A stretch of DNA of 64,000 bases from NCBI GenBank assembly GCA_009823395.1, contig CM020517.1, positions 10,443,501 to 10,507,500 of the forward strand, given 5' to 3'. This document shows, piece by piece, positions 1 through 12,000 of the stretch (positions within the stretch are counted from its first letter, which is position 1; each line of letters opens with the position of its first letter). This DNA is from Thamnaconus septentrionalis (lineage: Eukaryota; Chordata; Actinopteri; Tetraodontiformes; Monacanthidae). The translations under genes and the position numbers were made by a program. The notes beneath the pieces are model-generated. The model searched no databases, was not told the origin of the DNA, and saw only the letters and a program-made list of their open reading frames with translations.

Positions 1-35
1 TTAAAATCTGTATAAATATAGACATAGTGTATATA

Positions 36-331
36 CACTACCAGTCAAAAGTTTGGACACACCTTCTTGTGTATTTTTTTTTTTTTTTTTTAATCTTTCC
101 AACTTTCTACACTGCAGATAGAAACTGAAGACCTGTAATATATGAGCAAGATATATGTAATTGTGCAGCAAAGAAAATTATTATTTTACATTTTATTGTT
201 TCCTACACAATTCCATGCGTGTTCATACGTAGCTTTGATGCCTTCAGTGAGAAACTGCAACGTCAATAGTCATGAGAATGAAAAAAAAGACATTAAATTC
301 ATAGGGTGTGTCCAAACTTTGACTGGTAGTG
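36..331. mobile_element. Tc1/mariner-type MITE with about 27-bp terminal inverted repeats
   Basis: The left end at 36 reads CACTACCAGTCAAAAGTTTG and the right end at 305-331 is its reverse complement with one missing A, giving terminal inverted repeats of about 27 bp. The 296-bp body is AT-rich and has no credible coding sequence. A TA precedes the left end and the right flank is AA, so the TA duplication is intact on one side only. This TIR type is common in fish Tc1-like elements. The element lies in the partial snx14 intron that opens the window. Confidence 0.8.
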
Positions 332-1835
332 AATATGTCTACACGCACGCAAACCAAACTCTCTTTGTCTGAATTGTGTGAGAAAGGAAATGCTAGTAGT
401 GATGCACACCAGAACACTCCAACAGTCTAAAAGGAACAATATGAAAGAAATGAAAAAAGTCTGCAAAGCTGTTTCATAATCAGAATTTTGGAAAGAGGCG
501 GAAACATCTGACCTGTCCGCTCTAATAAATCTCATTATTTGTCTTGCGAAATCCAATCTTCACAAAGTCAGTGGGCCTGACCTGACCAGGAAGTAGTCTG
601 GCCCAACAACCTCCGTGCCGGGTCACCTTTCCATGTCGAGAGAGCCGAGGCGGAATTAATATGAACCTTTTTAAAGTTTGAGAACTAATCGAAAACCGTG
701 AATGACATCAGTACAGCTGTGATTGAATATAAACTGTTCGGTTTTGCCGGGTTGACAATGACTTCCTGCGGGTGAAAGACGGCCCTCGCTCACGTCTTTA
801 GGTTTGAGCCGACCGAGTGCTTCCTGCTAAACCTACGACCGACTGCTCCGCTCCGTTAACCCACACTTTCCTCTCCAACGCCTCCAAATAAAATGTTTTT
901 GGCCCCATTAAAGCTGAGCGCATCATTGATACCCGGGTTAATAGGATGTACTCAGTTCTAGTAGAATGACTTAAAATGTCCTGTCGGATCCCAACCCAGA
1001 CTCGGCACCATGGGGACACATAGCGAGATGTTTATTTTTTTTTCCTTATTTGATAAAGTAAATGGCATCGTTGGAGCCGCTGTAATTCAGCTGTCCACAT
1101 GCCCGAGACAATTATCAGTCCTCAGCGGGTGAGTAATGAAGTAGAAATTGAAGCCTGAGTTTAGATTTGCAGGAACACAAAACTAAGAAACACCAAGAGG
1201 GACATCCTTTCACTCAGAGAAATATTTACTCTATTGCCTCTTGACACTGTCTACAAACCATCGATGGTCGAGTTACATTAGTTACATCATGTTTGCTCGG
1301 CTCTGGTGTGACTTGTGATTTTTTTTCATAGGTCTGCAAAAAAAAAAAGACAATGCAGCGGTTGTTATTTAGTATTCTTGAACAAATTTGAAATCTTCAG
1401 TAAAATATTAAGATAGATTTAGATAGATTTGTCAGACATTCTGGGAAATATCTACTTGGCTTTTTTTTTTTTAAAAGTGAACTTCTGGGAAATATTTGTT
1501 TGTTTCTCAGGAGCTCAACATGGTTGGTTGGCTTTAACCTCTTCATGTCACATTTGCAAGAAAGTCAACGTTTCCGAGTGCTGCCGAGATAGTAACCAAG
1601 GCTCTTCGTATAAAAACAAACATACTTGAAAAACAATGAAAGCGTTGATGACTGCTGATGGTCTTCTTCCTGCATTTTCTATTTTGGATTGTGACTCAAT
1701 GACTTTCCACGCGTTACATAACGTGATGAGACTCACATCTCAGTCACCCGGTGGATCCTCCCAGTCTTCCTGTACTTACCCGTTATGCAAAAGCCCCAGA
1801 GTGGACCTGTTATTAATCTTTGTGTTTGTTTACAG

Positions 1836-4800
1836 TGGGCCATGAGACCGAGCACTGGTCTGTGTACAGAAGATATCTGGAGTTCTATGTCCTTGAGTCG
1901 AAGCTCACCGAGTTTCACGGTAACGTTTCCGCATGCTTGCGCTCTCTGCTCTGCCTCACGTACGAGAGGCTGTCCTCCAAGTCACCCCAAATTCCAGGAT
2001 GGGCTGAAACTGTCTAGTGGTCTAGTGGCAGTGTCCGCCCTGAGTTGTGGGTTCGATGACCCCACCGCTCACTCAGGAGATGATGGGTCAAATGCGGAGA
2101 ACAAATTTTGTATCGTTCGTAGGGATGCAAATTATCGATTAATTAATTAATCGTTAGTTGATTGTCCTTATCGATCGATTAACGATCAATTGATAAGTGG
2201 CGATTTTTCATGAGAGCCTAAATTTCACAATGAAAAATGTGTAAGGAACACATTATTTAACTCTTCAATAATGTTGAAAGTCCAATGTGACCAATTTTTT
2301 ACATTAGAGAGCAGTAAAAACACCCTAAACATTTATCCTCTGACTTTAAGTTGGCTTCTAATGGGTCACATTTCAACTTTTTTATTTTTTTTAAGTTGTT
2401 TAAAAGTAACTTCTTCTAGGTATACAGATATACACCAAGCCATTTCACAAAAAAAAACCTGTGAAAAAAATGTTTAATTAATTGCGACTAATTTAATTGA
2501 TTAAATTCTTAATCGACAATTAATCGATTACTTGTTAACATCCTTAATCATTAGGGATGTGACAATCACTGAGACTTTAACTCTTCCGTTCCCTGTAGGC
2601 TCGTTCCCCGATGCGCAGTTGCCTTCAAAGAGAATCATCGGCCCCAAGAATTACGAGTTCCTCACGTCGAAGCGGGAGGAGTTCCAGGAGTACCTTCAGG
2701 TAGCTGCATGAGAAGAACCAGTTATTCAACGCTGGTTAAAAATGTTTCAAGTCACACTGGTTTGTCTCAGATGGATCTGATACAGGCCTTTCATCTGTAA
2801 CATTTGCACGCCCCTGAGGTGAGAGCTGATTATGTAAATGCACAGGAAAGTGTAAGGAAGGTGACAAAACATACCCACTGTAACCATGTGTGCTAATGCA
2901 GGCTAATTCAATAAAAAACATTTTTTCAGGTATTTAAAAAAAATTACAAGCATCGATGCACAGCCCTCAACAAGGTTTGGCTGAACAGGGAAGCATTTGT
3001 CCTTGGATGACTGTTGCAGAAATAGAACAATTTTTATTGTGGAAAAAATGTATTGAGTGTGTCAGGCCCTTGAACAGCCTCACCGATGACAAGAACATGA
3101 AGCAATTGTTCCAAATGAAAAGAGAATGAATTTTCAGTGTTTCCTGTGGCTGCAGTGGAGCCGCTGCTGCTGCGGCTACTCAAGAATCAGACACAGCGCC
3201 GGCATTTCTTTTCTTTAAATGGTCATCTCTATCCTTAAAGGCCCCTTAGATTGCAAAATGTGCAATATTATATTTTTTTTTACTTGTTGTGTTCAGCAGC
3301 AGAGACCAACTGAAAGATCTGGATGTCCTCACAGTGCTTGGCAGCCTTTACTGAACCTCCCGTCCTTTTCATCTTTGCCTCCACTGTCCAGTAGGCATGG
3401 GGGAATACTGGGTTTCAGCTCTTTGTGATGTCACAATTGGTTTGATACATTGCTGATAGCTCATCCAGGTCACTGGCAATGTTCTGAGTGTGGTGTTGGT
3501 GTTGGTTTTTGTATCCTTTCAACCATGCAGATGCACCAACAAAGTATCAGTTTTAGTAGGAAGTGTTTTTTTTTAGAGGAGGCTGCAAACAGGCTGTTTT
3601 TGGAATAGCTGTGGTGTTATATGGAATGCTTATTGTGCAAAGTTGCTCTGTATAGATTGAGGATAAAAAACAAAGATGTGAAATCGTTGTTTAAGATGGA
3701 AACTTAAATGTTTCTGGTCACTCGGCTGATTTGAATGGAGTTGAATTTACATCATTTGTTTCCTTGCTAAGCTAAAGCCAAATGTTTTGAGTTGGATCTA
3801 ATTTTTTTTTTTGCTGGGATGACTAATGTAATGCTGCTGCATTGGAGCCTTGGGAGGAAAAATAGGTATCTGGAAGCACAGTACCCTGAAACGTTAGCAC
3901 AGCAGCACAGCAGCCAGCTAACACTGCTGACTACGTCTCCATGTTTTTCCCCTCGCAGAAACTCCTGCAGCATCCGGAGCTGAGCAACAGCCAACTCCTG
4001 GCCGACTTCCTCTCCCCTCACAGCGTGGAGTCTCAGTTCCTGGACAAGATGCTGCCCGACGTGAACCTAGGTACAGCGAGAGCCTGCCACAGAAAACGGA
4101 GTGATAGATTGCGTGCGAGCGCCAGGACTCGTTGTACATGCTGCGGAAATGTTGGCCCAACCCGACCTTGGGCTTTTGAGTGGTAGAATGTTGATGATAC
4201 AGACAGAGACGAAAGAAAGTGACAGAGCCATACATCAGTTGAGATGAAATATTTATGTTTTGCAGGTAAGATCATCAAGTCGGTGCCCAGCAAGCTGATA
4301 AAGGAGGTGAGAAATACACTGCTGCTTGTTTGTTTTGCGTGCATGTGCGTTTTTTCCGACGGTTCCTCAGCTTGTCACCTTGACATTTTCCATCATCGCA
4401 CAGCAAAAAGTTTTGTCGTACCCCCAACCCTGTATTTAAATTAGTCATTCTGTTTTCACCAGATGTTGGTATTTCTCCAATCTTGTGCTTTCTCTGTCAG
4501 AAAGGGCAGCACCTGGAGCCGTTCATCCAGTCCTTCTTCAACTCCTGCGAATCTCCCAAACCCAAACCGAGCCGCCCGGAGCTCACCATCCTGAGCCCCA
4601 CGTCAGAAAACGATAAAAAGGTTGGCCTGTTATCCTTTTAATCTGTATTGCTGATGTCATTGCACAGAAAGAACAACACAATTTAGTGTGTTGCATAGAG
4701 TGCAGTATCAGTAAGTAAAGTATGTGGGGAGATAAGAATAGATTATAAATCAATAGAGATAAACTAGACATTTACCAGAAATTTCATTCTATTTTATTTT

Positions 4801-7800
4801 TTTATCTATTACTTTATAATTATGGCACAATAGGTCTCATGTTCCTTTGAAATGCACTTGGACCAGGTATGGCTTCTTGTTAGCAGTTGCTATCCACCAA
4901 ATCATCATTGCTCTGACATTTACAATCAAATTTTTTCACTGTGTCTTAAAGAGAAACCGTGTTTTCCACCAAAAACAATCCTCTATGTTGTTTTTTATCC
5001 CCTTTTTAGCGTGAAAATGTCGTCCCGTTCTGCGAAAGCTGTAGCTGCCGTGCTAATCCCATTAGCAGCAAGTGGGCTCGCTCTCACTTCCATTTTATCG
5101 TTTCCGTCCACTTCTGGACTCTTCAAAGTCCTCGTCGCAAATAAACAGAAGACGATTGCCGCAATGTTAAGATAGACTGGGGAGACGGATGAGTGAGTGG
5201 AAATCTTGGGAAAAAAAACAGCAATCCGGTTACTGTGCGAGCTTGGTCCCTCTGTTACGCTCAATATGTGCCCCTCCCCCCACCCCCACAACCATATAAA
5301 CCTGGAAAGATTTTTTTCTGAGGGCAAGGTCTCCCCTCCCTTGATGCTTGAATTCATTGTAGCATTTATTTACACTGCAGGGTTGTCTTTTATCTCCTTC
5401 AGTTAGAGATAGAATAAACAGAAAAGTGGGAGTCCAGCCCAGGTTTAAAGTTTGCTGCTGTTGCCATAGCTGACCAAGGACGTTCTGGGTTACTCATGTG
5501 CTTGGGGAGATGGAATCTTTGACTGAGTTATTTAGTCTCTACGCCCTTTAGATTAAAACGTTTTAAGTTGTTGCGAAATTCCAGGTTTAGTCTTTGTCTC
5601 ATTCTGAAACCAAGGTTTCTTTTGCTTCGACTGCCATAGAAAAAACAATACATTTTGCTCCTTTGAATTGATTGCCAATTAAATGATCCGCAACAGCAAC
5701 AACAGAAACAAAAAAAGGCTCTGACCAGAACGTTGGTTTGAAGTGGCTACAAACTTGCTGAAGTTCCTGAATGGGGAGCATGGCATTGGTCCAACCTCCA
5801 ATTAGTCCGACAAACTGCACATTGTTCCGACTTGCCCTAATCCTACTGGGAGGTTGGACCAATGGGAAGTTCCCCCTGAATGGACCTGCAGGTTCTTCCA
5901 GGCCAGTCGGTACACCTTAACCTAGCAGTGAGTCCTGGGTTCATCCAGGCTCACGACACCCAATCAGGCACCCCGGGCGACTCAAGTGACTCCTTTCCTT
6001 TCCCAGCTCTTCAACGACCTCTTCAAAAACAACGCCAACCGCTCCGAGGTGGCCGAGAAGAGACACAACCAGAACTACTTTCTGGAGATGATTACGGTGG
6101 AAGGTGTATACGACTACCTGATGTATGTTGGTAAGCCAAACGAGTCGCCGCCCCCAGCAGCCACACCGACGGACAGTCATTTCTGTCTCTGTGTCTCTCT
6201 GGGGCCCTGCATTCAATTTCATCTTCCTTTTGAGGCCGAGTCGTCTTCCACGTCCCGGACTGGCTGCACCACCTGTTGATGACCGGCAGGATCCTGTTCA
6301 AGAACACGCTGGAAGCCTACACTGACTACTACCTGCAGTACAAGCTCAACCAGGTGGTGCAGGAGCACCGGCTGGTGTCGCTCATCACTCTGTTGAGAGG
6401 TAAGCTGGAAACAAAGGCAGCGCCGGTCCGTCTTCCTCCCAATTCCCAGAACAGGCAGGGGCAAACTGTGGCCCAGGGCCCATATGTGGCCTATTAAGCT
6501 TTTTAATCCGGCCCGCCGAACTTGAAGAAACAATATTAATTGTAAGTAGGTTGTAAAATAACTGTATTTCATCATTTTCTTCAGTCTTTTAAGAATAATT
6601 TCAATGAAGATCTAAATACTGCAGGGCTTTGAAGACACTGATTTTGTTGTTATGTTTTTGTTCATTTTCAATTGACATTAAAGCACGTTCCTACTATGCG
6701 GTGGGTCACCAAAACACTCCATCCATCTGCTCCTGCCCCAACCCCCCTGGCAAATTTTAGAACCCATTGTGGCCCCACCAGTCCAAAACGTTGCCCACCC
6801 CTGGTCTAGTAAATGAAGACTCTGCATCATGTTTGTCCCTCACCCAGATGCGGTTTTCTGCGAGAGCAGTCCATCCCGCTCGTCTCACGACAGGCAGAGG
6901 AGAGCCAAGAAAACGTTTGAGGAGATGATGAGCTACATCCCAGGTATTCGCTGATTTTCCCCTATCAGTGTCGTTTTTTCCTTCTTCACGCCTCCAACGA
7001 TTCCTTTCATTCGAAAGACAAATGCGTGACGCGTATGAATGGTCAACGTCAACTGCAGGCTTAAATTTGCTGTTTGTGTTCAGATTTTGTCGGCAAATGT
7101 ATCGGCGAGGACGCCAAATATGAAGGAGTGCGTCTCCTCTTTGACGGACTGCAGCAGCCGGTTCTCAATAAACAGGTACACACACTCTTAAACACACACG
7201 TACAAACTCTTCAGCCAATCGGGTTGTGACTTCATATTAATTGACTTCGGCATTCAGTCTTTGTAAATGAATTTTACTTTCATGTTTTGTGAGACTTATC
7301 ACGTGACTGATGATGTCAACCACTGACCCACTTCAGCGCTTTTGTTAATGATTGTATTAGTGTTTCTCCAAGTACAAACAGATGGCCCAGAACTTTGTGA
7401 GGGGTTCCCCAAGTGTCCATTCTTGGACCGCTGCTATTCAACATGTGCTTGTTGCCACCCGCCCAGATTATTATTAGTGCATTTTTTCTTTCTTCCTCTT
7501 TACCTGGAACCTGAAACCTCTAATTAGACAGCAGAGTGCCTCCCTTTTCCTCTAACTTGTTGGCTTGACTACTTTTTTTTTTTTACCTTCTATCGCGACA
7601 AAAAGCACTCGCTGTTCAGAAACCTTTAAAAATCATTCCATTGCCGAGGGGATGCGTAAACTTCCTTATTCGCCCTTTGACTTGACAGTGAAGTCATAGA
7701 TCAAGTTTGGCACCATCCCTCTGCCTTCGTACCTGTGTGTTAAAATAAAGATATTTTTTGTGTTGTTTTTGCTGTTTCAATTTCAAGCTCACTTACGTGC

Positions 7801-8141
7801 TGCTGGACATCGCCATACTTGAACTTTTCCCCGAGCTTAACAAGGTACGTTGCTGACCTCGTTATCAAAAATATGTCATGCATTTGAACTCCTCCACATT
7901 GTAGTTCCACTTAAGAGAGGATGCATTTTGTGCTTTGAATCCAGTTTTCACAGTTGTAGTAAAAAAAAAGAAGAAATGTTTATGCGTCAAGATCGAAATA
8001 TTTGCTTCTTTTAGATTTTTTTTTCAGACAAACCTAGTTGTAGGTGTGCAGCACATTGTGTTATAGAAAATATAATTACAGATATTTTTTACTTTTTTTT
8101 AGCAGGTGCAGAAGGAGACTGTGATGGCTCCTTGGATGTAA
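1836..8141 (+). CDS. snx14: Sorting nexin 14, 3' part (11 exons, PX domain to stop)
   Basis: Partial gene; the 5' part (TM segments, PXA, RGS) lies before the window. Exons: 1836-1919, 2599-2699, 3959-4070, 4266-4306, 4501-4620, 6007-6130, 6235-6399, 6848-6943, 7084-7175, 7788-7844, 8106-8141. All phases join and yield about 341 C-terminal residues ending in APWM and TAA. The first two exons encode the PX core ([19 protein letters not shown], then [12 protein letters not shown]). From exon 6 ([34 protein letters not shown]) the sequence matches the C-terminal nexin domain of SNX14. In mammals SNX14 is an ER-anchored protein at ER-lipid-droplet contacts, and its loss causes cerebellar ataxia SCAR20. 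Introns of 1.26 kb (2700-3958) and 1.39 kb (4621-6006) hold no other gene. Donor 4621 is weak and the final acceptor is NAGNAG. Identity is firm; exon edges are read by eye. Confidence 0.95.
2120..2546. mobile_element. hAT-like MITE with degenerate terminal inverted repeats
   Basis: The left end TAGGGATGCAAATTATCGAT and the right end near 2522-2546 (ATCGATTACTTGTTAACATC) are imperfect inverted repeats built from ATCGATTAATT-type motifs. The flanks ATCGTTCG and ATCATTAG match at 6 of 8 bases, which fits an old 8-bp hAT target duplication. The element has no coding capacity and sits in an snx14 intron, ending about 50 bp upstream of the exon at 2599. Confidence 0.6.
5771..5880. repeat. Short foldback repeat, copy 1
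   Basis: Perfect 16-bp inverted repeat: CATTGGTCCAACCTCC at 5784-5799 and GGAGGTTGGACCAATG at 5849-5864, with looser complementarity further out. The 49-bp centre carries TTAGTCCGACAAACTGCACA. A second copy with the same centre is at 35155-35246. It lies in the snx14 intron 4621-6006 and is probably a tiny non-autonomous DNA transposon or foldback element. Confidence 0.65.
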
Positions 8142-8256
8142 CATCATTGTCTTGGAATGCACAGCACTGGACAATATGCCAGTGCCTTTTACTCATTTTA
8201 CTGGTTTCACCTACTTGGATGGACCTGTTAAAGCTTGTTCTTTGTGGTTTTAGTGG

Positions 8257-8259
<3 letters not shown>

Positions 8260-8326
<67 letters not shown>
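8260..8326. repeat. (CA)n microsatellite
   Basis: Uninterrupted CA dinucleotide tract of about 33 units in the predicted snx14 3' UTR. The Cys/Val and His/Thr run proteins that can be read here are artefacts of the repeat. Confidence 0.97.
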
Positions 8327-8330
<4 letters not shown>

Positions 8331-8575
8331 GGCCCTCGCTGCCTTCTACTGTCCCCGTCCAGACACGCAGGCTGGAACCCTTTTAAACCTGCCAAGGCCA
8401 ACATGTCATCTAATGTGCTTTTATTCACAGATAGTGATGTAACGTTATATTGCATCTGCGGTGCCACGGGATTGGCTGATACGGCTACTTGTAACTTGTG
8501 TGCCAATGGATGTGGATTCTGGCCAGAGTGAGACGAGATAACACTCTATGGTTGTTTTTCTCATTTTATTTTATT

Positions 8576-8581
8576 AATAAA
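8576..8581 (+). terminator. Candidate polyadenylation signal of snx14
   Basis: AATAAA 435 bp after the snx14 stop, followed by a GT- and T-rich stretch (GTGATGTAAGTGTATTATTG). It is the first canonical plus-strand signal after the stop. On the other strand an AATAAA at 8570-8565 could serve nt5e, so the two 3' ends may meet or overlap. Confidence 0.55.
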
Positions 8582-9018
8582 AAAGTATAATGTGATGTAA
8601 GTGTATTATTGTTTTAAAGTCAAAAGTGTTATGAATGAACGACAACAAAAAAACACTTGGCTCTTAACTGTGTGCACTTTCTGTGGGTTTTTTTTTTAGG
8701 GAGAGTCATGCGTTCCTTTCATTTCCCTCACATCATTTGAAAATCAAATCAACTGTAAGAAACAAAAACCCTGATGTGATCAGTGTTACACTTGGATGGA
8801 AAAGGCAACTTCGAAAAAAGTTATAATAAGATGTGGGAAAATATACACTGAGCCCACGTTTCCAACCATGACCTCAGTTCTTCCACGCCTTGCAAACCAA
8901 AGGAAAAGAAAAAAAAAAGCTGCTGTCCAATGGAGTTGAGACTGAAAGTCAACTTTAACCACGTCCCCGAGGACACTGCAGTTCATGGCAGGTTCCCACA
9001 GTGTTGAGTTGGGGCCGC

Positions 9019-12000
9019 TCAGAGGCCCACCGACAGAAATAAAGCCAGCAGTAGGAAGCCCAGGCTGGATGCCATGATGGCCGACGAGCTGCTGAACGTG
9101 ATCCGTCCCTCCACCGCCGGGTACACGCGCTTCATGTCCGAGACGTATTTGGAGAAAACGGAAATGTCCATGTCGCCTGAGAGAAGGGAAACAGAAAGGC
9201 TAGTTGTGATTCTCCAGGCGTTTCATCGCAAATGATGGAGCGCCTCCGCCTGCTGCTACCGCGCCTTCTAACGCCCTGAGCTCTCCGAGGCAGCTGCAGA
9301 ACCAAACTAGGAGGCATCTGTCTCTGATAAATCACCCATGCCCCGCTGAGTTTAAATACCTTGCCCGAGAATGCATAGAGTAAACAAACATTGTTTAGAA
9401 TCAGGGAAAACCGCGGCCATGTGCGCGTGTTTATTTCCTGGAGGATAAAGCGGAAACCCACCTCAGAATGTATAGACAAAGCCAACCGATTATCAACTGG
9501 CAGTGGTGTCATCAGCGGTGAAAGACATACAAAGGGATCGACGCCCTTTCCGTTTTATTGAGTCTTGTTTTTTTTGCATGGAAGCCAAATGGGGACGGTC
9601 TCCACCGGCCACCTGTGAATCGCGATTAGATATGACATGAAAAGTGCTGCACTCTTCCGAATGTGGCGCTCCTCTAACGGCAACATCCTGTCATTGATGA
9701 TACATCTTGGTCTTGTTATGTTTCTGATATCGGCTTTCCCCGCCGCTGTTTCTGATGTGATGAAAGGTCTTTTTTTTACCCCCTTAGAAAGATCTCAACC
9801 AGAAAAAAAAACATTTCCATGCAGCAAAACAGCGCGAGATCAGACATGAGGAAAAGAGAACAGATTTTTCTGTTTTTTCAGCTTTTCCAGCGATGGCGGA
9901 TCTGGCGTCTGTGCAAACTGTTTAGACATTGGTGGTCTGAGATCAGAAGTCACATCTAACACTGATGACCTTGATGTTGCTGAAATGTTGCTGAAAAGTC
10001 TGCACAATGTTGAACTCCACTAGAGCGGATGCCCTGTTTCTGCATTTTCAACGTTAATGTGGATCCACACCCTTTTGCCCAATGAGCCGATGACCCAATT
10101 TAACACATCTATAGCAATGGTTCAAAAAGAGAAAGCTCAAACTGTGCCTTTTGCTTCATTCTGCGCTGATAGTTTTAACGTATGTGAGCCGTGCTGGCTG
10201 TCTTTGCCAGGTCTGCCTGCCGAGTAAAACTGAAAAATGAAGCAGAAGAAATGGTGTACATTTAGCCAGGTTCCTCCCTCACCCTCGCTGAACACAGAAG
10301 TTTACCCAAACATGTCTGCCAGTTCAAAGAAATGTTGCCCCCTGAAGACTGAATGGAGCGCTACGGTAGAGAGAGCACCCTTACTCCCTGCGGTTAATGA
10401 CTTGAGTGACAGCACCTGGCTGCAGTTCATCAGCAGGATCACGCTGCAGCTCAGCAGCTCAGTGTGACTGCAGCAGGCAGCAGAGGAGGACGCCATTCAG
10501 CTTGGTCAAGCCACAAACAGGCCACTGGTATGAACAGCAACTGCCCACACTGACCGATATTTTAATTGAAAATGTTTCTGGTTTGTGTTAGAAGTTTAAC
10601 TATTAAGATGAAATGATAGAAATCGAGCTGATTGTGTTAAGAGCAGTATTAATCCTGTTTTGAGTCTTGTTTCATGCTGCTAAACAATTTCTGTCATTTT
10701 AAAGCAACACATTTAGGTTAGTACTATTTAAGTTAAAATTGTTCTATAAAAGTAGTTTTGATTACCTTGGATATTTGAAGCTCTAATTAAAAATATATTG
10801 TGTTCTTTAAATATAGACGGTATATTCTGTTTCCATTTGAAGGTTTACAACTTGAGACTTCCTTCTGTAACCACAAATAAAAATTGGAAAGAGGAAAATT
10901 AAGAGTTGTTCCATGCATGTTTAAGGCTGACCAGGCCATGTCAAGTTGGGCAGGAGCTGAACGAGCCAGATTAACTGGACAGTGAACTAACGTTAACATC
11001 TGGTAACGTTGGTGTCACCTGAGGAGCTAACGTTTTAAACTATTAGTATTTTTGCAGAGGTATTATTGAGTCAAAGACAGCAAATTTTGGACTAGTGTCG
11101 CACCAGGACAACACAGTGCTTGTCATAAATCGAAAATATGTATTAAGAGAAAAAAAACATTCCTGCATTTGGCCACTGCAACCATAGAGTCAGAAAGGCA
11201 TTCTGGGAAATATCCATCTGCTGTTTAAAGAAAAAACTTGAGCACTAGATTGAAGAAGTAGAGAATGTGGTGGGTCGGCGGGACAGCACTTTTGCTTTTA
11301 TGTCATTTCCTCTGGCCGGCCATTCTTGGAGGAACATCAGAAATGCTTTTTGTCTTCACTTTTTGTCTTTTCAGCTGTATTGTAACACATTTGTAACTGA
11401 ACAAGTGTCCAAAATTGACCAGTACTGCTACTACTACATGGACAAAATGGGACATTTTATTTTAAGCTAGTGGTTTGCCACAGCCATTTCCTCTAAGCTG
11501 TACTTCCTACCTGTGTTGTGCTTCAGCAGCCCGTTCTTAATCATGTCGAAGCCATCGCCCCCGTCCACAATGTATGAAGGCATGACCACAGTGTAGATCT
11601 TCTCCGGGTCCAGGGGCTCATACTTTGGCACTCGGCAGTCGGTGCAGAGCATGGACAGGGACACCACGCGTTGGTCCTGAGGTTTGGAGAGGTCGTACTT
11701 CACCCTGATGCCTGTAGAAAAATGACTCCTGTCAGTGATTGTTGAGCCCCGTCGAGAGTTTTTGCATCAATACAAACAGTGAAGTTATGAATCTGAGCTA
11801 TTCTGTTAGCATCTACTGATGTGCAATCAAGATCTGCACCAGCATTAAATAAAACAAGCGGACAGTGCTGCATGATTGCTTAAGCCAGGGATTTGGTGTC
11901 AAACCGCCTGAACAACATTTGCGGTCACATGACTTCTCTTTACAGTTTCTTAGATCGTTTGAGTTTCGCCCACGTAAACGCAAACCAGACCAAGTAAGAA

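Larger units (their letters stand above)
8142..9018. other. Convergent 3' flanks of snx14 (+) and nt5e (-)
   Basis: This is 877 bp between two stop codons that face each other. It should contain both 3' UTRs. It holds a long CA microsatellite, a plus-strand AATAAA at 8576-8581 and a minus-strand AATAAA (TTTATT on plus) at 8565-8570. No other gene is seen. Confidence 0.7.

Noticed and set aside
1785..2150. 121-codon open frame overlapping the first snx14 exon
   Set aside because: It is out of frame with the PX-domain reading, which has proper splice sites and family matches.
8089..8531. Open frames with long Cys-Val or His-Thr runs
   Set aside because: They are translations of the CA microsatellite in the snx14 3' UTR.
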